A stretch of DNA of 64,000 nt from an uncultured Alistipes sp. GTDB taxonomy: Bacteria > Bacteroidota > Bacteroidia > Bacteroidales > Rikenellaceae. Where the stretch lies: the NCBI GenBank assembly GCA_900539755.1, contig UQDC01000005.1, positions 1 through 64,000 on the forward strand, given 5' to 3'. A model generated the notes under the pieces. It was not told the origin of the DNA and did not search any database. It saw only the letters and a program-made list of their open reading frames with translations. This document shows positions 1 through 7,596 of this stretch, piece by piece. Both the position numbers and the translations under genes were made by a program. Within the stretch, counting starts at the first letter, position 1, and each line of letters opens with the position of its first letter.

Positions 1-2
1 GT

Positions 3-92
3 ACGGCTGATCGGGGAGGCGTTTCGTTGCCACCAGAGGTTGTTGTGGCAAAGCGGGAGATGTATCTGCGTTACGTTACGCGGGGCGTGTAG
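3..92 (+). CDS. 3' end of a CDS cut by the window edge, unrecognised
   Basis: The reading frame starting at base 3 is open from the left edge to a TAG at 90-92 and codes for about 29 residues containing KREMYLRYVTRG. A strong intrinsic terminator follows 60 bp later, which fits the end of a real plus-strand gene. The bases here are GC-richer than the following TIR gene. Frame 1 is also open (stop at 97-99), so the frame choice is uncertain. No family is recognised from so short a piece. Confidence 0.3.
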   Translation, partial: TADRGGVSLPPEVVVAKREMYLRYVTRGV

Positions 93-152
93 AGCCTAAT
101 TGTGAGGAAATAATACGAGATAACCTATTTTTTGCTTGAACAAAGAGCTTTG

Positions 153-188
153 TTGAGGGGGCAATAAGTCCCCCTCAATTTTGTTTTT
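153..188 (+). terminator. Rho-independent terminator
   Basis: A 9-bp perfect stem (TTGAGGGGG at 153-161 and CCCCCTCAA at 170-178) with an 8-nt loop is followed by TTTTGTTTTT. It would end transcription of the gene that enters from the left edge and insulates the TIR gene downstream. Confidence 0.85.
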
Positions 189-277
189 ATGGCGATAAAT
201 TGTTAATTTTATAAATTACGTTAGCTGATACGTTGTATTTGTGTAAATAAATAACGTTACTCATATAGTTAATAATT

Positions 278-1330
278 ATGGCCAAAATATTTATAAGTCA
301 TTCATCTAATGATAAAGATGTTGTTGATTTGTTCAAGAAATTCATTCTCAATGCTGGGTTGGGCATATTAGATAGTGATATTGCATATACTTCAGCTCCT
401 GAAACAGGAGTTCCAACAGGGAATAGTATTCCTCAGTATATTAAAGATAATATTAAGAGTAGTGATTTCGTCTTTTTTATTATTTCAGAAAATTATCGTA
501 GGAGCGAGGTATGTCTCAATGAGATGGGAGCTGCATGGATCTTGGATAAGAATGTCAAACCACTACTTTTATCCGATGTGTCATTTACATCCGTCGGTTG
601 GTTATATCAGGTAAGTTTATGTGCTAAGATTAGTGATGCCGAACGATTGGATGAACTTCGTGATGAATTTATCGAGAGCTATGAGGATATCCCTAAAACT
701 TCGGTTTGGAACCGTAATAAGAATGAGTTTCTACAGTCAATTGCGGCTCTCAATAAGCCGAAAGACGAGAAAATTGTAGCTGTTGAGCAACTGCCGGTAG
801 AGGATTCGTTGGGATTATTAGATTATCGAGAAGCATTTGATGAGAACATAGCTGCCTTTATACAAATAGCAAATGTTATTACAAATGCAATGGATGAGCT
901 TACAGATAAGTCACATAAACGGGTCGAACAAATACAATCGTTAAATCCACAACGTCCTAACACAGCACAGGCTCGAAGCATATTTTACCTTATAGCACAC
1001 GATATGGATCAGATGTCTGATGTATTAGACAAAAATGCATTGTTGTTATCGACTTATTTCACAGAGGCAATTCAGAATGCCATCCATATACAAAAGGATT
1101 TTTCAAATGATGAGGCCAAAATAAGTAATAGAGAAGTGCTCAAGGAATTAATGCACACAATTTTGGATGCTAAAAATCAGACGATAGAAGGCAATCAATC
1201 TTTAGAGCAAATGCCAAGACTTGAAAGAGAGTATAACAAAGCAAAGAACCGATTAATAAAAAACTATTCTACATTAATTGAAACTCTTGATATTTGCTTG
1301 AAACAAACTGAAGAATTGTTAAAAGTGTAG
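278..1330 (+). CDS. Stand-alone TIR-domain protein with helical C-terminal region
   Basis: A 350-residue protein with an N-terminal TIR domain (about residues 2-140): it opens with KIFISHSSND, has a buried strand SDFVFFIISENY, and the conserved loop SEVCLNEMGAAW, whose Glu82 sits where catalytic TIR domains keep the NAD-cleaving glutamate. Residues about 165-350 look all-helical and polar and match no family I know. There is no signal peptide or membrane segment, so it should be cytoplasmic. Prokaryotic TIR proteins commonly act as NAD-degrading effectors in anti-phage defence or as virulence factors; a defence role is inferred from the TIR fold and from the nearby restriction-modification cassette and prophage debris. 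No partner sensor gene (STING, Thoeris, Argonaute-like) is adjacent: it stands alone between a terminator and 700 bp of non-coding DNA. The gene is clearly AT-richer than the flank at 1-100. Confidence 0.85.
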   Translation: MAKIFISHSSNDKDVVDLFKKFILNAGLGILDSDIAYTSAPETGVPTGNSIPQYIKDNIKSSDFVFFIISENYRRSEVCLNEMGAAWILDKNVKPLLLSDVSFTSVGWLYQVSLCAKISDAERLDELRDEFIESYEDIPKTSVWNRNKNEFLQSIAALNKPKDEKIVAVEQLPVEDSLGLLDYREAFDENIAAFIQIANVITNAMDELTDKSHKRVEQIQSLNPQRPNTAQARSIFYLIAHDMDQMSDVLDKNALLLSTYFTEAIQNAIHIQKDFSNDEAKISNREVLKELMHTILDAKNQTIEGNQSLEQMPRLEREYNKAKNRLIKNYSTLIETLDICLKQTEELLKV

Positions 1331-1474
1331 CAAGAGTTTAACGCCTGCGATTTTTCTGTGTTGTAATCATACCTGCCTTGATTGAATTGATGTGCATTAA
1401 ATTTGGTGCTATTAAGCGGTAGTAGAATAATTATAAGTGAAATATGTATTGGTTCTTTATGTTGTCTGACGTGT

Positions 1475-1567
1475 TTATTGTTTACCGTTTTTTGATTTAG
1501 TTCAGCATCTGTTCTTTTTTTCTTATCTATTTACATTGGTCTGTAGAAGTTGATCTGCAAATGGGAA
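1475..1567 (-). pseudogene. Decayed 3' end of a second phage portal gene
   Basis: Read on the minus strand, the 31 codons ending in TAA at 1477-1475 begin FPFADQLLQ and end KQ-stop, the same as the tail of the portal fragment at 7597-8919 (FPFADQLLQ ... TKQ-stop, 34 codons). At the DNA level 18 bases (1551-1568 and 7682-7699) are identical, and a second short match (GCATCTGTTCTT, 1503-1514 and 7623-7634) lies at a similar spacing. In-frame stops lie between the two conserved ends, so this is a dead relic. Nothing upstream of the gene survives recognisably past 1570. Confidence 0.7.
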
Positions 1568-1637
1568 GTAACTTCACTTTATACCAGTTGCGTACTATGC
1601 TTATATTGTAGGTGAGAATACAATAAATCAAACTAAA

Positions 1638-1815
1638 AGTCTCTATGGCCTTTGATTGTGATTGAAGATATATTGCCAAATAGACATATTTAAATGTGCT
1701 TATTTGAATTTTGTTAGTTTAATTATTGATTCACAGTTTATTATGATGGTAAAATAAGCACCTCTTTAGGTTCACAAGTGCCTAACCTCCAGCAATACAA
1801 ATAATTGCAGTTTGC
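1638..1815. repeat. Direct repeat R1 (pairs with R2 at 4578-4753)
   Basis: This 178-bp AT-rich block is repeated in the same orientation at 4578-4753 with roughly 80-85 percent identity by eye and a few single-base gaps. The shared start is AGTCTCTATGGC and the shared end contains AATACAAATAAT. The GH3 gene lies between the copies. R1 is non-coding; no open frame runs through it. Confidence 0.8.
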
Positions 1816-1920
1816 CTTTCTTTATGGTCGGTAAGAACCTGGTTTGCAAGCTATTCTGTAAACATGTGAGTTGTAATCGGAAAATAAATTTCCTTGTAAC
1901 TTGTTGAATTTTAAATTGGT

Positions 1921-1951
1921 TTAAAAAAAAGTCCGGATCTTTGCTCCGGAC
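1921..1951 (-). terminator. Terminator of the GH3 gene
   Basis: On the minus strand a 7-bp stem (GTCCGGA ... TCCGGAC, 1931-1937 with 1945-1951) is followed by eight U residues (the A-run at 1923-1930). It lies about 100 bp after the GH3 stop codon. Confidence 0.8.
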
Positions 1952-2054
1952 ACTAATGAATTTCGATATTTAATAATGTTTATAAAAACGCTGGTTGGAA
2001 TTTGAAGCTCCACGTCTTATGTAAGAGTTGTGTTTACTTGCGGAAATTAGGTTA

Positions 2055-4457
2055 TTACAATGCCTTGACAGTCTGTCTCAACTTAATATCTTTACTTGAT
2101 GAACCGATCATAAATTCAAATTCACCAGGTTCTACAGTCCATTGCATATTACGGTCGAGTAACTGTAAATCCTCAGGAGTAAGTTCAAACGTCACTCGTT
2201 TAGTTTCTCCCGGATCTAATGATATACGCTCGAAACCACGCAACACGGAATTGTATGCAACGACACTGCTATATTTGTCGCATACATAAAGCTGAACGAC
2301 TTCATCCCCCTGACGTTTTCCGGTATTTGTGAGATTGAAAGTTATGGTATAATTTCCCTGTGTCTTCTGTTCAAGAGGGGTGACCTTTAGATCTGAATAT
2401 TCAAAACTTGTGTAACTAAGTCCATGACCAAATGGATATAGCTCACCCATTACACGCGTAGAACCAGACCCATTAGGACCTGATTGTGGTTGAGTTCCAT
2501 GCGAACCTGGCTTGAATGGAAAGTTCAATTCAATCTGACCGACTGATTTGGGGAAAGTGACAGTCAGTTTCCCCCCCGGATTATAATCTCCAAACAGTGT
2601 TTCGGCTATGATTGTTCCTCCCTGACAGCTTGGGAACCATGTTTCAAGAATTGCAGGGATATGTTTATCTGCCCAGTTAATGGTCAGCGGCTGTCCGTTA
2701 ATCAATACCACCACAACAGGCTTTCCTGTTGCATGCAATGCTTCGAGTAATTCCTGCTGACGCCCCGGCAAATCCAGTGAGGTACGTGAACGGCTTTCAC
2801 CTGTCCTATATTCATCCTCTCCTAATACAGCTATAATGACATCACAATCCAACGCTTTATCAACCGCATTACGGATGTCTGACTTTTCTGTATCTGAAAG
2901 AGGCTCAGGCAGAATTTCAGTAGAGGGCCATCCTTGATTTATGACATCACAACCTTTGGCATAATCTACCTCTGCAATGCCTTTGAGATAGTTACGCAAG
3001 CCTTGCAACACTGTAACTTTCTCTAATCTGTTAGGGCCGTAACGGCTTTCCATAAAATTACTTTCATCAGCAAGCGGTCCTGTTACAAGCACTTTTTTTA
3101 TCTTCTTTTTGTCAAGAGGTAAAAGATTTCCCTCATTTTTAAGCAGAACAAGTGATTCCCGCTGTATCTGCTTTACGAAATCCATATTGCGGTTTACGCC
3201 TCCGACTTTATCGGCTTCCTTAACGTTTTCAATATAAGGATGATCAAAAAGTCCCAGACGGAATTTGACACTCAACACTTCGGCCACACGCTTGTCTATT
3301 GTAGCCATAGAAATTTTCTTTTCGTCCAGCAGGCGACGGATAGGCTCAATAAAATCAGAAGGCGGAGTGAAATGAGTTCTGACGTTCAATCCGGCTTCCA
3401 AAACCTGACGCACAGCTTCATCGTATGTTTCTGCCACACGGTGTTTAGTATGAACATACTCTACAGCCTCACTGTCGCTCACTACATACCCGTCGAAACC
3501 ATATTCCTCTCTCAAAAGTTCAGTCAGGAAATAGTAGCTTGCCGATATAGGCACACCATCCCAGTCATTATAACTACTCATTACTCCCATTGGATGCGCT
3601 TGCTTGATTACTTTCTTGAAAGGATATAAATGAATCTGATGCATCTCTCTTGGAGTAACATGCGGGTCTGTTCTGCAATTACCGTCTCTTCCACCTTTAG
3701 GAATGCTATATACAGCAAAGTGTTTCAGTGTAGAGCCAACTCCCTGCGACTGTATTCCATCAACCATCTCTATACCCAACGTTGCAACCAGGTAAGGATC
3801 TTCTCCATAACATTCTAACGTTCGACCCCATCTTTGATCCCGAACCACATCCAAAATAGGAGCATACACATTGGTGTATCCCAAAGCCTTAGCCTCCTGG
3901 CCCACGATCACTCCTGCTTTATATACCAGATCCTTATTCCATGTGCTTCCTATTGCTATAGGGGCAGGCAAGGGGGTAGCTTTGGTATGATTAAGACCGT
4001 GAATGCCTTCATTGCTGAAATCTACCGGAATACCCAGTCTGGTCTCTTCTACAAACCATTTTTGAATTTTATTAATGGCCTCAGCATGATTACTGAAGGG
4101 ATATAGCATCGGCTCTACCAACTTTGACTTTTCCCCAACGCCATTGAGCATCTCGTCAATATTGGCTATACCATCTTTCCAAATTTCATTTTTCCAGTTT
4201 TCTGTAGGCAGAGAATCCTTCAATACTCGTCCATACCCATAGAGCGTTGCCAACTGACAAGTCTTTTCATTGATATTCATCTGTTGCAACAGGTTTTCAA
4301 CCCTCTTTTCAACAGGCTGAGAAGGATCTTCATAAATATCCTTGACACCGTTCTTATTGAAATCTATCCAACCTTTGTGATAAATATCCTGTGCTTGAGT
4401 TGTTAAAGAAAACGTCAGCAGCAAGCCTCCTAATAGCAGATTTACGAGTTGTTTCAT
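2055..4457 (-). CDS. Glycoside hydrolase family 3 beta-glucosidase-type enzyme
   Basis: An 800-residue exported GH3 enzyme, likely acting on beta-linked gluco- or xylo-oligosaccharides in the periplasm. A Sec signal peptide (residues 1-22, ending TTQAQ) is followed by an EF-hand-like motif DFNKNGVKDIYED (about 32-44) seen in many bacteroidal GH3 proteins. The GH3 barrel contains KHF (245-247) and the nucleophile Asp328 in GYVVSDSEAV. The second GH3 domain has LGEDEYRTGES, and the C-terminal Fn3-like domain starts after YPFGHGLSYTSF. The length is typical for BglX-like proteins. It is alone on its strand, with its own terminator and with direct repeats on both sides (R2 in its upstream region, R1 beyond its terminator); no SusC/SusD pair is present. 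The substrate cannot be told from sequence alone. Confidence 0.92.
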   Translation of the reverse strand: MKQLVNLLLGGLLLTFSLTTQAQDIYHKGWIDFNKNGVKDIYEDPSQPVEKRVENLLQQMNINEKTCQLATLYGYGRVLKDSLPTENWKNEIWKDGIANIDEMLNGVGEKSKLVEPMLYPFSNHAEAINKIQKWFVEETRLGIPVDFSNEGIHGLNHTKATPLPAPIAIGSTWNKDLVYKAGVIVGQEAKALGYTNVYAPILDVVRDQRWGRTLECYGEDPYLVATLGIEMVDGIQSQGVGSTLKHFAVYSIPKGGRDGNCRTDPHVTPREMHQIHLYPFKKVIKQAHPMGVMSSYNDWDGVPISASYYFLTELLREEYGFDGYVVSDSEAVEYVHTKHRVAETYDEAVRQVLEAGLNVRTHFTPPSDFIEPIRRLLDEKKISMATIDKRVAEVLSVKFRLGLFDHPYIENVKEADKVGGVNRNMDFVKQIQRESLVLLKNEGNLLPLDKKKIKKVLVTGPLADESNFMESRYGPNRLEKVTVLQGLRNYLKGIAEVDYAKGCDVINQGWPSTEILPEPLSDTEKSDIRNAVDKALDCDVIIAVLGEDEYRTGESRSRTSLDLPGRQQELLEALHATGKPVVVVLINGQPLTINWADKHIPAILETWFPSCQGGTIIAETLFGDYNPGGKLTVTFPKSVGQIELNFPFKPGSHGTQPQSGPNGSGSTRVMGELYPFGHGLSYTSFEYSDLKVTPLEQKTQGNYTITFNLTNTGKRQGDEVVQLYVCDKYSSVVAYNSVLRGFERISLDPGETKRVTFELTPEDLQLLDRNMQWTVEPGEFEFMIGSSSKDIKLRQTVKAL

Positions 4458-4577
4458 TGATGTTTATATAATTATTGCTGACTTCCAGTTACTCACTTTT
4501 CCATGAATTGGTGTGATTTTACAAAGAAAACAAAAACTTTGAGATCAACAACTACATGCGGTTTTCGCTCCTATAGA

Positions 4578-4753
4578 AGTCTCTATGGCTTTTAATTGTG
4601 ATTGAAGATGTATGCCAAATAGACATATTTAAATGTGTATATTTGGATTTTATTAGTTTAATATTTGATTTACAATTTGTTACAGTGGTAAAATAAGCGC
4701 CTCTTAAGGGTCAAAAGTACACGATGTCCAGTAATACAAATAATGAAATTTGC
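4578..4753. repeat. Direct repeat R2 (pairs with R1 at 1638-1815)
   Basis: This is the second copy of the about 177-bp block, lying 120 bp upstream of the GH3 start codon on the GH3 promoter side. See R1 for the comparison. Whether it carries the GH3 promoter cannot be decided from sequence. Confidence 0.8.
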
Positions 4754-5040
4754 TTATTGTGTTAGTATTCAATCACTTAAATTGATGTGAGGTGTTGATA
4801 AATTGTCTGTATTGATAATCAATGTATTATCTTATTGTAAATGAATTTTGCACAAAAGTAGCACGGCCTGAGATGAAGAACAAGATAGGTAGGAAGTCGA
4901 GGTTGGACATGAGTGCATATATGATGAATGTTGTGTACACATCCAGTATCTATGTGCATAAAAGTTTAATTCTATGTACATACTTTATGTGCTATATACA
5001 TTAAAAAGGCAATTTATGTACAGAGATAGCTAAATAACAT
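4754..5040. other. AT-rich intergenic DNA without a convincing gene
   Basis: Only a 60-codon open frame (4822-5004, plus) is present; its composition is not protein-like and it has no recognisable motif. A 22-bp stretch at 4975-4996 (TGTACATACTTTATGTGCTA...) resembles one at 12021-12041 near the tRNA-Arg. Confidence 0.5.
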
Positions 5041-5088
5041 ACGATACGACCCGCACCGAAAATGCCGGTGCGGGTCGTATCGTTCTTT
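5041..5088. terminator. Strong 18-bp terminator hairpin
   Basis: A perfect 18-bp stem (5041-5058 with 5066-5083; half-sequence ACGATACGACCCGCACCG) with a 7-nt loop. It lies 12 bp beyond the stop codon of the truncated minus-strand gene at 5100-5190, for which it is the natural terminator. TCTTTT on the plus side could also stop transcripts from the left. Confidence 0.85.
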
Positions 5089-5099
5089 TATGGTATATC

Positions 5100-5201
5100 T
5101 TATTTCGATAAACGATCAATTTCGAGTCTAATCTGCTCTATCACTTCGGGATTAGCGATCTCGCCATCTAAGCTGAATACTATATTTACAGTTTTGTGAT
5201 G
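5100..5201 (-). pseudogene. Truncated 3' end of an unrecognised gene
   Basis: On the minus strand a frame ends at TAA (5102-5100) and codes for a protein-like tail, VNIVFSLDGEIANPEVIEQ then IRLEIDRLSK. Directly after it comes an 18-bp terminator hairpin. Upstream, at about 5190-5201, the sequence changes into the promoter and operator region of the restriction-modification cassette, so the rest of the gene is missing. The remnant is best read as a host gene cut by arrival of that cassette. The family is not recognised. Confidence 0.5.
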
Positions 5202-5202
5202 C

Positions 5203-5231
5203 TTACACAATAAAATTGTGTAACTTTACAC
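5203..5231 (+). promoter_or_regulatory. Palindromic operator upstream of the controller gene
   Basis: A perfect 8-bp inverted repeat, TTACACAA (5203-5210) and TTGTGTAA (5216-5223) with a 5-bp spacer, is followed by a third half-site TTACAC at 5226-5231. It ends 19 bp before the start of the HTH controller gene and overlaps a -7-like TAACTTTA (5221-5228). Multiple half-sites at this place are what controller (C) proteins of restriction systems bind, so autoregulation is inferred. Confidence 0.6.
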
Positions 5232-5249
5232 TCAAATAACAACGTTCTC

Positions 5250-5468
5250 ATGAATAGAATAAAAGAATTTTTAGATAAGCAAGGTATCAGTCAAACAGAT
5301 TTAGCGAATAGATTGGGGAAAAGTTTTAATATGGTCAATCTTTATGCGACAAATAAAGTGCAACCACCAATTCCTATATTATATAAAATCGCTAATATTC
5401 TGCATGTTGATGTCCGTGATTTACTCATAAGTAACATTAATAAGGAGCAAGTATATGACAGAAAATAA
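5250..5468 (+). CDS. HTH (XRE-type) controller protein of the R-M cassette
   Basis: A 72-residue protein that is almost entirely one XRE/Cro helix-turn-helix domain: IKEFLDKQGISQTDLANRLG, with recognition helix FNMVNLYATNK and a following helix ILYKIANILHVDVRDLL. Its stop overlaps the start of the nuclease gene by 14 bp, so the two are translationally linked. Small HTH proteins in front of a restriction nuclease are typically C proteins that delay nuclease expression until methylation is established. The palindrome at 5203-5231 is the probable binding site. A plain autorepressor is the alternative. Confidence 0.85.
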   Translation: MNRIKEFLDKQGISQTDLANRLGKSFNMVNLYATNKVQPPIPILYKIANILHVDVRDLLISNINKEQVYDRK

Positions 5469-6534
5469 GACAATAGCCCCAGGTTTATTTGCACAGGACC
5501 ATAATAATTCTAATAGAGATTATTCTCAAGAGAGATATTGGGGAAAAAATCAATTTAATAGTTCGTTTCCAGCTTCATTAGTAGCATACATGGGTTACAA
5601 AGGCATTAATCCGGTCTATCTTAAAACAGACGGTGAAAACAATGTTGTACATTCTTCAATTACTCCTTCTGAATTATATAAGATAGACCCACTTAGCCAA
5701 AATGCGTTCTACAATTTTGAAGCTGGATATGTTGGATTTGAAAAATTTTATATTGGCGAAAGAGAAAAAATAGATTTGGTAATGGTTGATAGCAACACCA
5801 ATGAAAGTCTGATAGGATTGGAAATTAAATTGACAGCAATACCAGATAATACTACCAAAAATTTATCGGAAGATAAATATTGTAGTGAAATAGTAGTCCG
5901 TCCTCCAACTATTAACTTCTTGGCATGTAGCTTATGTAATTGCTTTACAGGCATGAAAGGGCGAAATACGTTGCGAGAACTTTTGGGAACAGTTCCTCAA
6001 ATAAATCATTGGGAAGAGATAGAATCAGTTTTACCTCATTACGACAAAATATTACATGCGATATTAAATGTTAGTAGACATTTACAGAAGAAGCAAAGCC
6101 CTTTAATTATTCAGCCTATCTGGAAGACAGTGAAAGGAAGTGCAATATTAGCTGATGATTGTTTAGATGTATTTGTTTGGTCTAATCTCTCAGTTATTCA
6201 AATGTGTTGCCTTCAGGAAGCAGATAAATCCAGAATAAATAGACCTATGAGAACTATTATTTGGTTATATTTAATGCTTTTTGACTATGCTGTTTATGAG
6301 CAATTTGATTATAAAAGAATAGTTAGATTACATTCATATAATATTGCCAACGATAAGGCTTTTGCAATAAGTGGAGTACAAAGCTACTCTCTGCTAAAGA
6401 GTCCTCAATTGGCTCATCCAAGAATAGATAAAAGTGAAATTAAAAACATAATATTAGGTGGTGGACAGAACTTCTTAAGCCCTGAAAGGCGATTTGACGC
6501 AGTTATTGTATATAGTCCTGAATTATTTGATTAA
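5455..6534 (+). CDS. Type II restriction endonuclease, HindVP family
   Basis: A 359-residue protein with the features I associate with the HindVP restriction family: an N-terminal block with YWGKNQFNSSFPASLVAYM, then KIDLVMVDSN (acidic residue) followed by GLEIKLTAIPDNTT, which supplies the E-x-K half of a PD-(D/E)XK nuclease core at about residues 122-124. It lies between a controller gene and a C5-cytosine methyltransferase (5 bp to the next start), the classic layout of a Type II cassette. HindV cuts GRCGYC; the target here may be the same or related, but that is inference. The gene is strongly AT-rich compared with the phage remnant downstream and with the core genome, which points to recent transfer. 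Confidence 0.85.
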   Translation: MTENKTIAPGLFAQDHNNSNRDYSQERYWGKNQFNSSFPASLVAYMGYKGINPVYLKTDGENNVVHSSITPSELYKIDPLSQNAFYNFEAGYVGFEKFYIGEREKIDLVMVDSNTNESLIGLEIKLTAIPDNTTKNLSEDKYCSEIVVRPPTINFLACSLCNCFTGMKGRNTLRELLGTVPQINHWEEIESVLPHYDKILHAILNVSRHLQKKQSPLIIQPIWKTVKGSAILADDCLDVFVWSNLSVIQMCCLQEADKSRINRPMRTIIWLYLMLFDYAVYEQFDYKRIVRLHSYNIANDKAFAISGVQSYSLLKSPQLAHPRIDKSEIKNIILGGGQNFLSPERRFDAVIVYSPELFD

Positions 6535-6539
6535 TAAAT

Positions 6540-7448
6540 ATGAGAGTAGTAGATTTATTTAGTGGGTGTGGTGGCTTGAGTTTAGGATTTGAAAATGCAG
6601 GCTATAACATTGTTGCAGCATATGATAACTGGCAACCTGCTATTACTGTATATGAGGCAAATTTTAACCATCCAATTTTTAACGTGAACTTATCTGATGA
6701 AGATTCCGCTGTAAAATATATTACAGAGCATCGTCCAGATATGATTATAGGAGGTCCACCATGTCAAGATTTTAGTAGTGCAGGTAAAAGAAACGAAAAT
6801 AATGGTAGAGGAGATTTGACGATTTCCTACGCTAAGATTATATCTACTCTTAGGCCATCTTGGTTTGTGATGGAAAATGTTTCTACAATAACCAAAACCA
6901 CAAAACTGGCAGTTGCTCGTGATTTGTTTAAAAAATCAGGGTATGGCTTAACACAAATTGTTTTAAATGCAGCTTTGTGTGGTGTTCCACAAAGGAGAAA
7001 AAGATTTATTATGATAGGGCATTTGGGAGCGCAAGACGACTTTATGCTTGATGTCATCAAGAATAGACTCTCTCACAAGGAAATGACGGTGAAGGACTAT
7101 TTCGGTGAACATTTGGATGTTGAATATTATTATCGACATCCAAGAAGCTATGCAAGAAGAGGTATTTTTAGTGTCAATGAACCCAGCCCAACTATAAGAG
7201 GTGTTAATCGTCCTATTCCCGATGGCTATAAAATACATTCTAATGATCCTATACAAAGTTTATCAGGAGTTAGACCATTAACTACAAAAGAACGTAGCAT
7301 GATACAAACTTTCCCTGAAAACTTTACTTTTATTGGGGGAAAAAGTGATTTAGAACAAATGATTGGCAATGCTGTACCTGTAAAATTAGGGGAGTTTATT
7401 GCCTCTGCAATTAATACTTATATTGAAACCCCCAAGGGATCAAATTGA
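6540..7448 (+). CDS. DNA (cytosine-5) methyltransferase of the R-M cassette
   Basis: A 302-residue C5-MTase that protects host DNA from the nuclease encoded just upstream. The motifs are in canonical order: I (VVDLFSGCGGLSLGFENAG, AdoMet binding), IV (GGPPCQDFSSAG, catalytic Cys in the PCQ), VI (WFVMENV), VIII (QRRKRFIMIG), a short target-recognition region holding PSPTIRG, and IX/X (GNAVPVKLG). The target-recognition region is short, as expected for a monospecific enzyme. It starts 5 bp after the nuclease stop, so it belongs to the same transcript, and its own terminator follows. Confidence 0.95.
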   Translation: MRVVDLFSGCGGLSLGFENAGYNIVAAYDNWQPAITVYEANFNHPIFNVNLSDEDSAVKYITEHRPDMIIGGPPCQDFSSAGKRNENNGRGDLTISYAKIISTLRPSWFVMENVSTITKTTKLAVARDLFKKSGYGLTQIVLNAALCGVPQRRKRFIMIGHLGAQDDFMLDVIKNRLSHKEMTVKDYFGEHLDVEYYYRHPRSYARRGIFSVNEPSPTIRGVNRPIPDGYKIHSNDPIQSLSGVRPLTTKERSMIQTFPENFTFIGGKSDLEQMIGNAVPVKLGEFIASAINTYIETPKGSN

Positions 7449-7499
7449 TAAGTTCCTGTTTTGTTCACTATTGATTCTCCAATCATATTTACCATCAGC

Positions 7500-7541
7500 G
7501 ACATCGGCAACCTCCTCATAGGTATGCCGATGTTTTATTTT
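7500..7541 (+). terminator. Terminator of the R-M cassette
   Basis: A 9-bp stem (ACATCGGCA 7501-7509 with TGCCGATGT 7525-7533) with a 15-nt loop, followed by TTTATTTT. It lies 52 bp after the methyltransferase stop. Confidence 0.8.
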
Positions 7542-7558
7542 GTTAAAAGTAAATATTG

Positions 7559-7572
7559 TTACACTTGTGTAA
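7559..7572. promoter_or_regulatory. Palindrome sharing the controller half-site
   Basis: TTACACTTGTGTAA is a perfect 14-bp palindrome built from the same TTACAC/GTGTAA half-sites as the operator at 5203-5223. It lies between the R-M terminator and the phage remnant. It could be a second controller site or part of a boundary repeat of the cassette. Confidence 0.4.
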
Positions 7573-7596
7573 AATAAATGTCTATCACACAGTATA

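Noticed and set aside
4822..5004. 60-codon plus-strand open frame in the GH3/R-M gap
   Set aside because: Amino-acid composition is not protein-like, it has no motif or promoter, and the AT-rich DNA makes frames of this size likely by chance.
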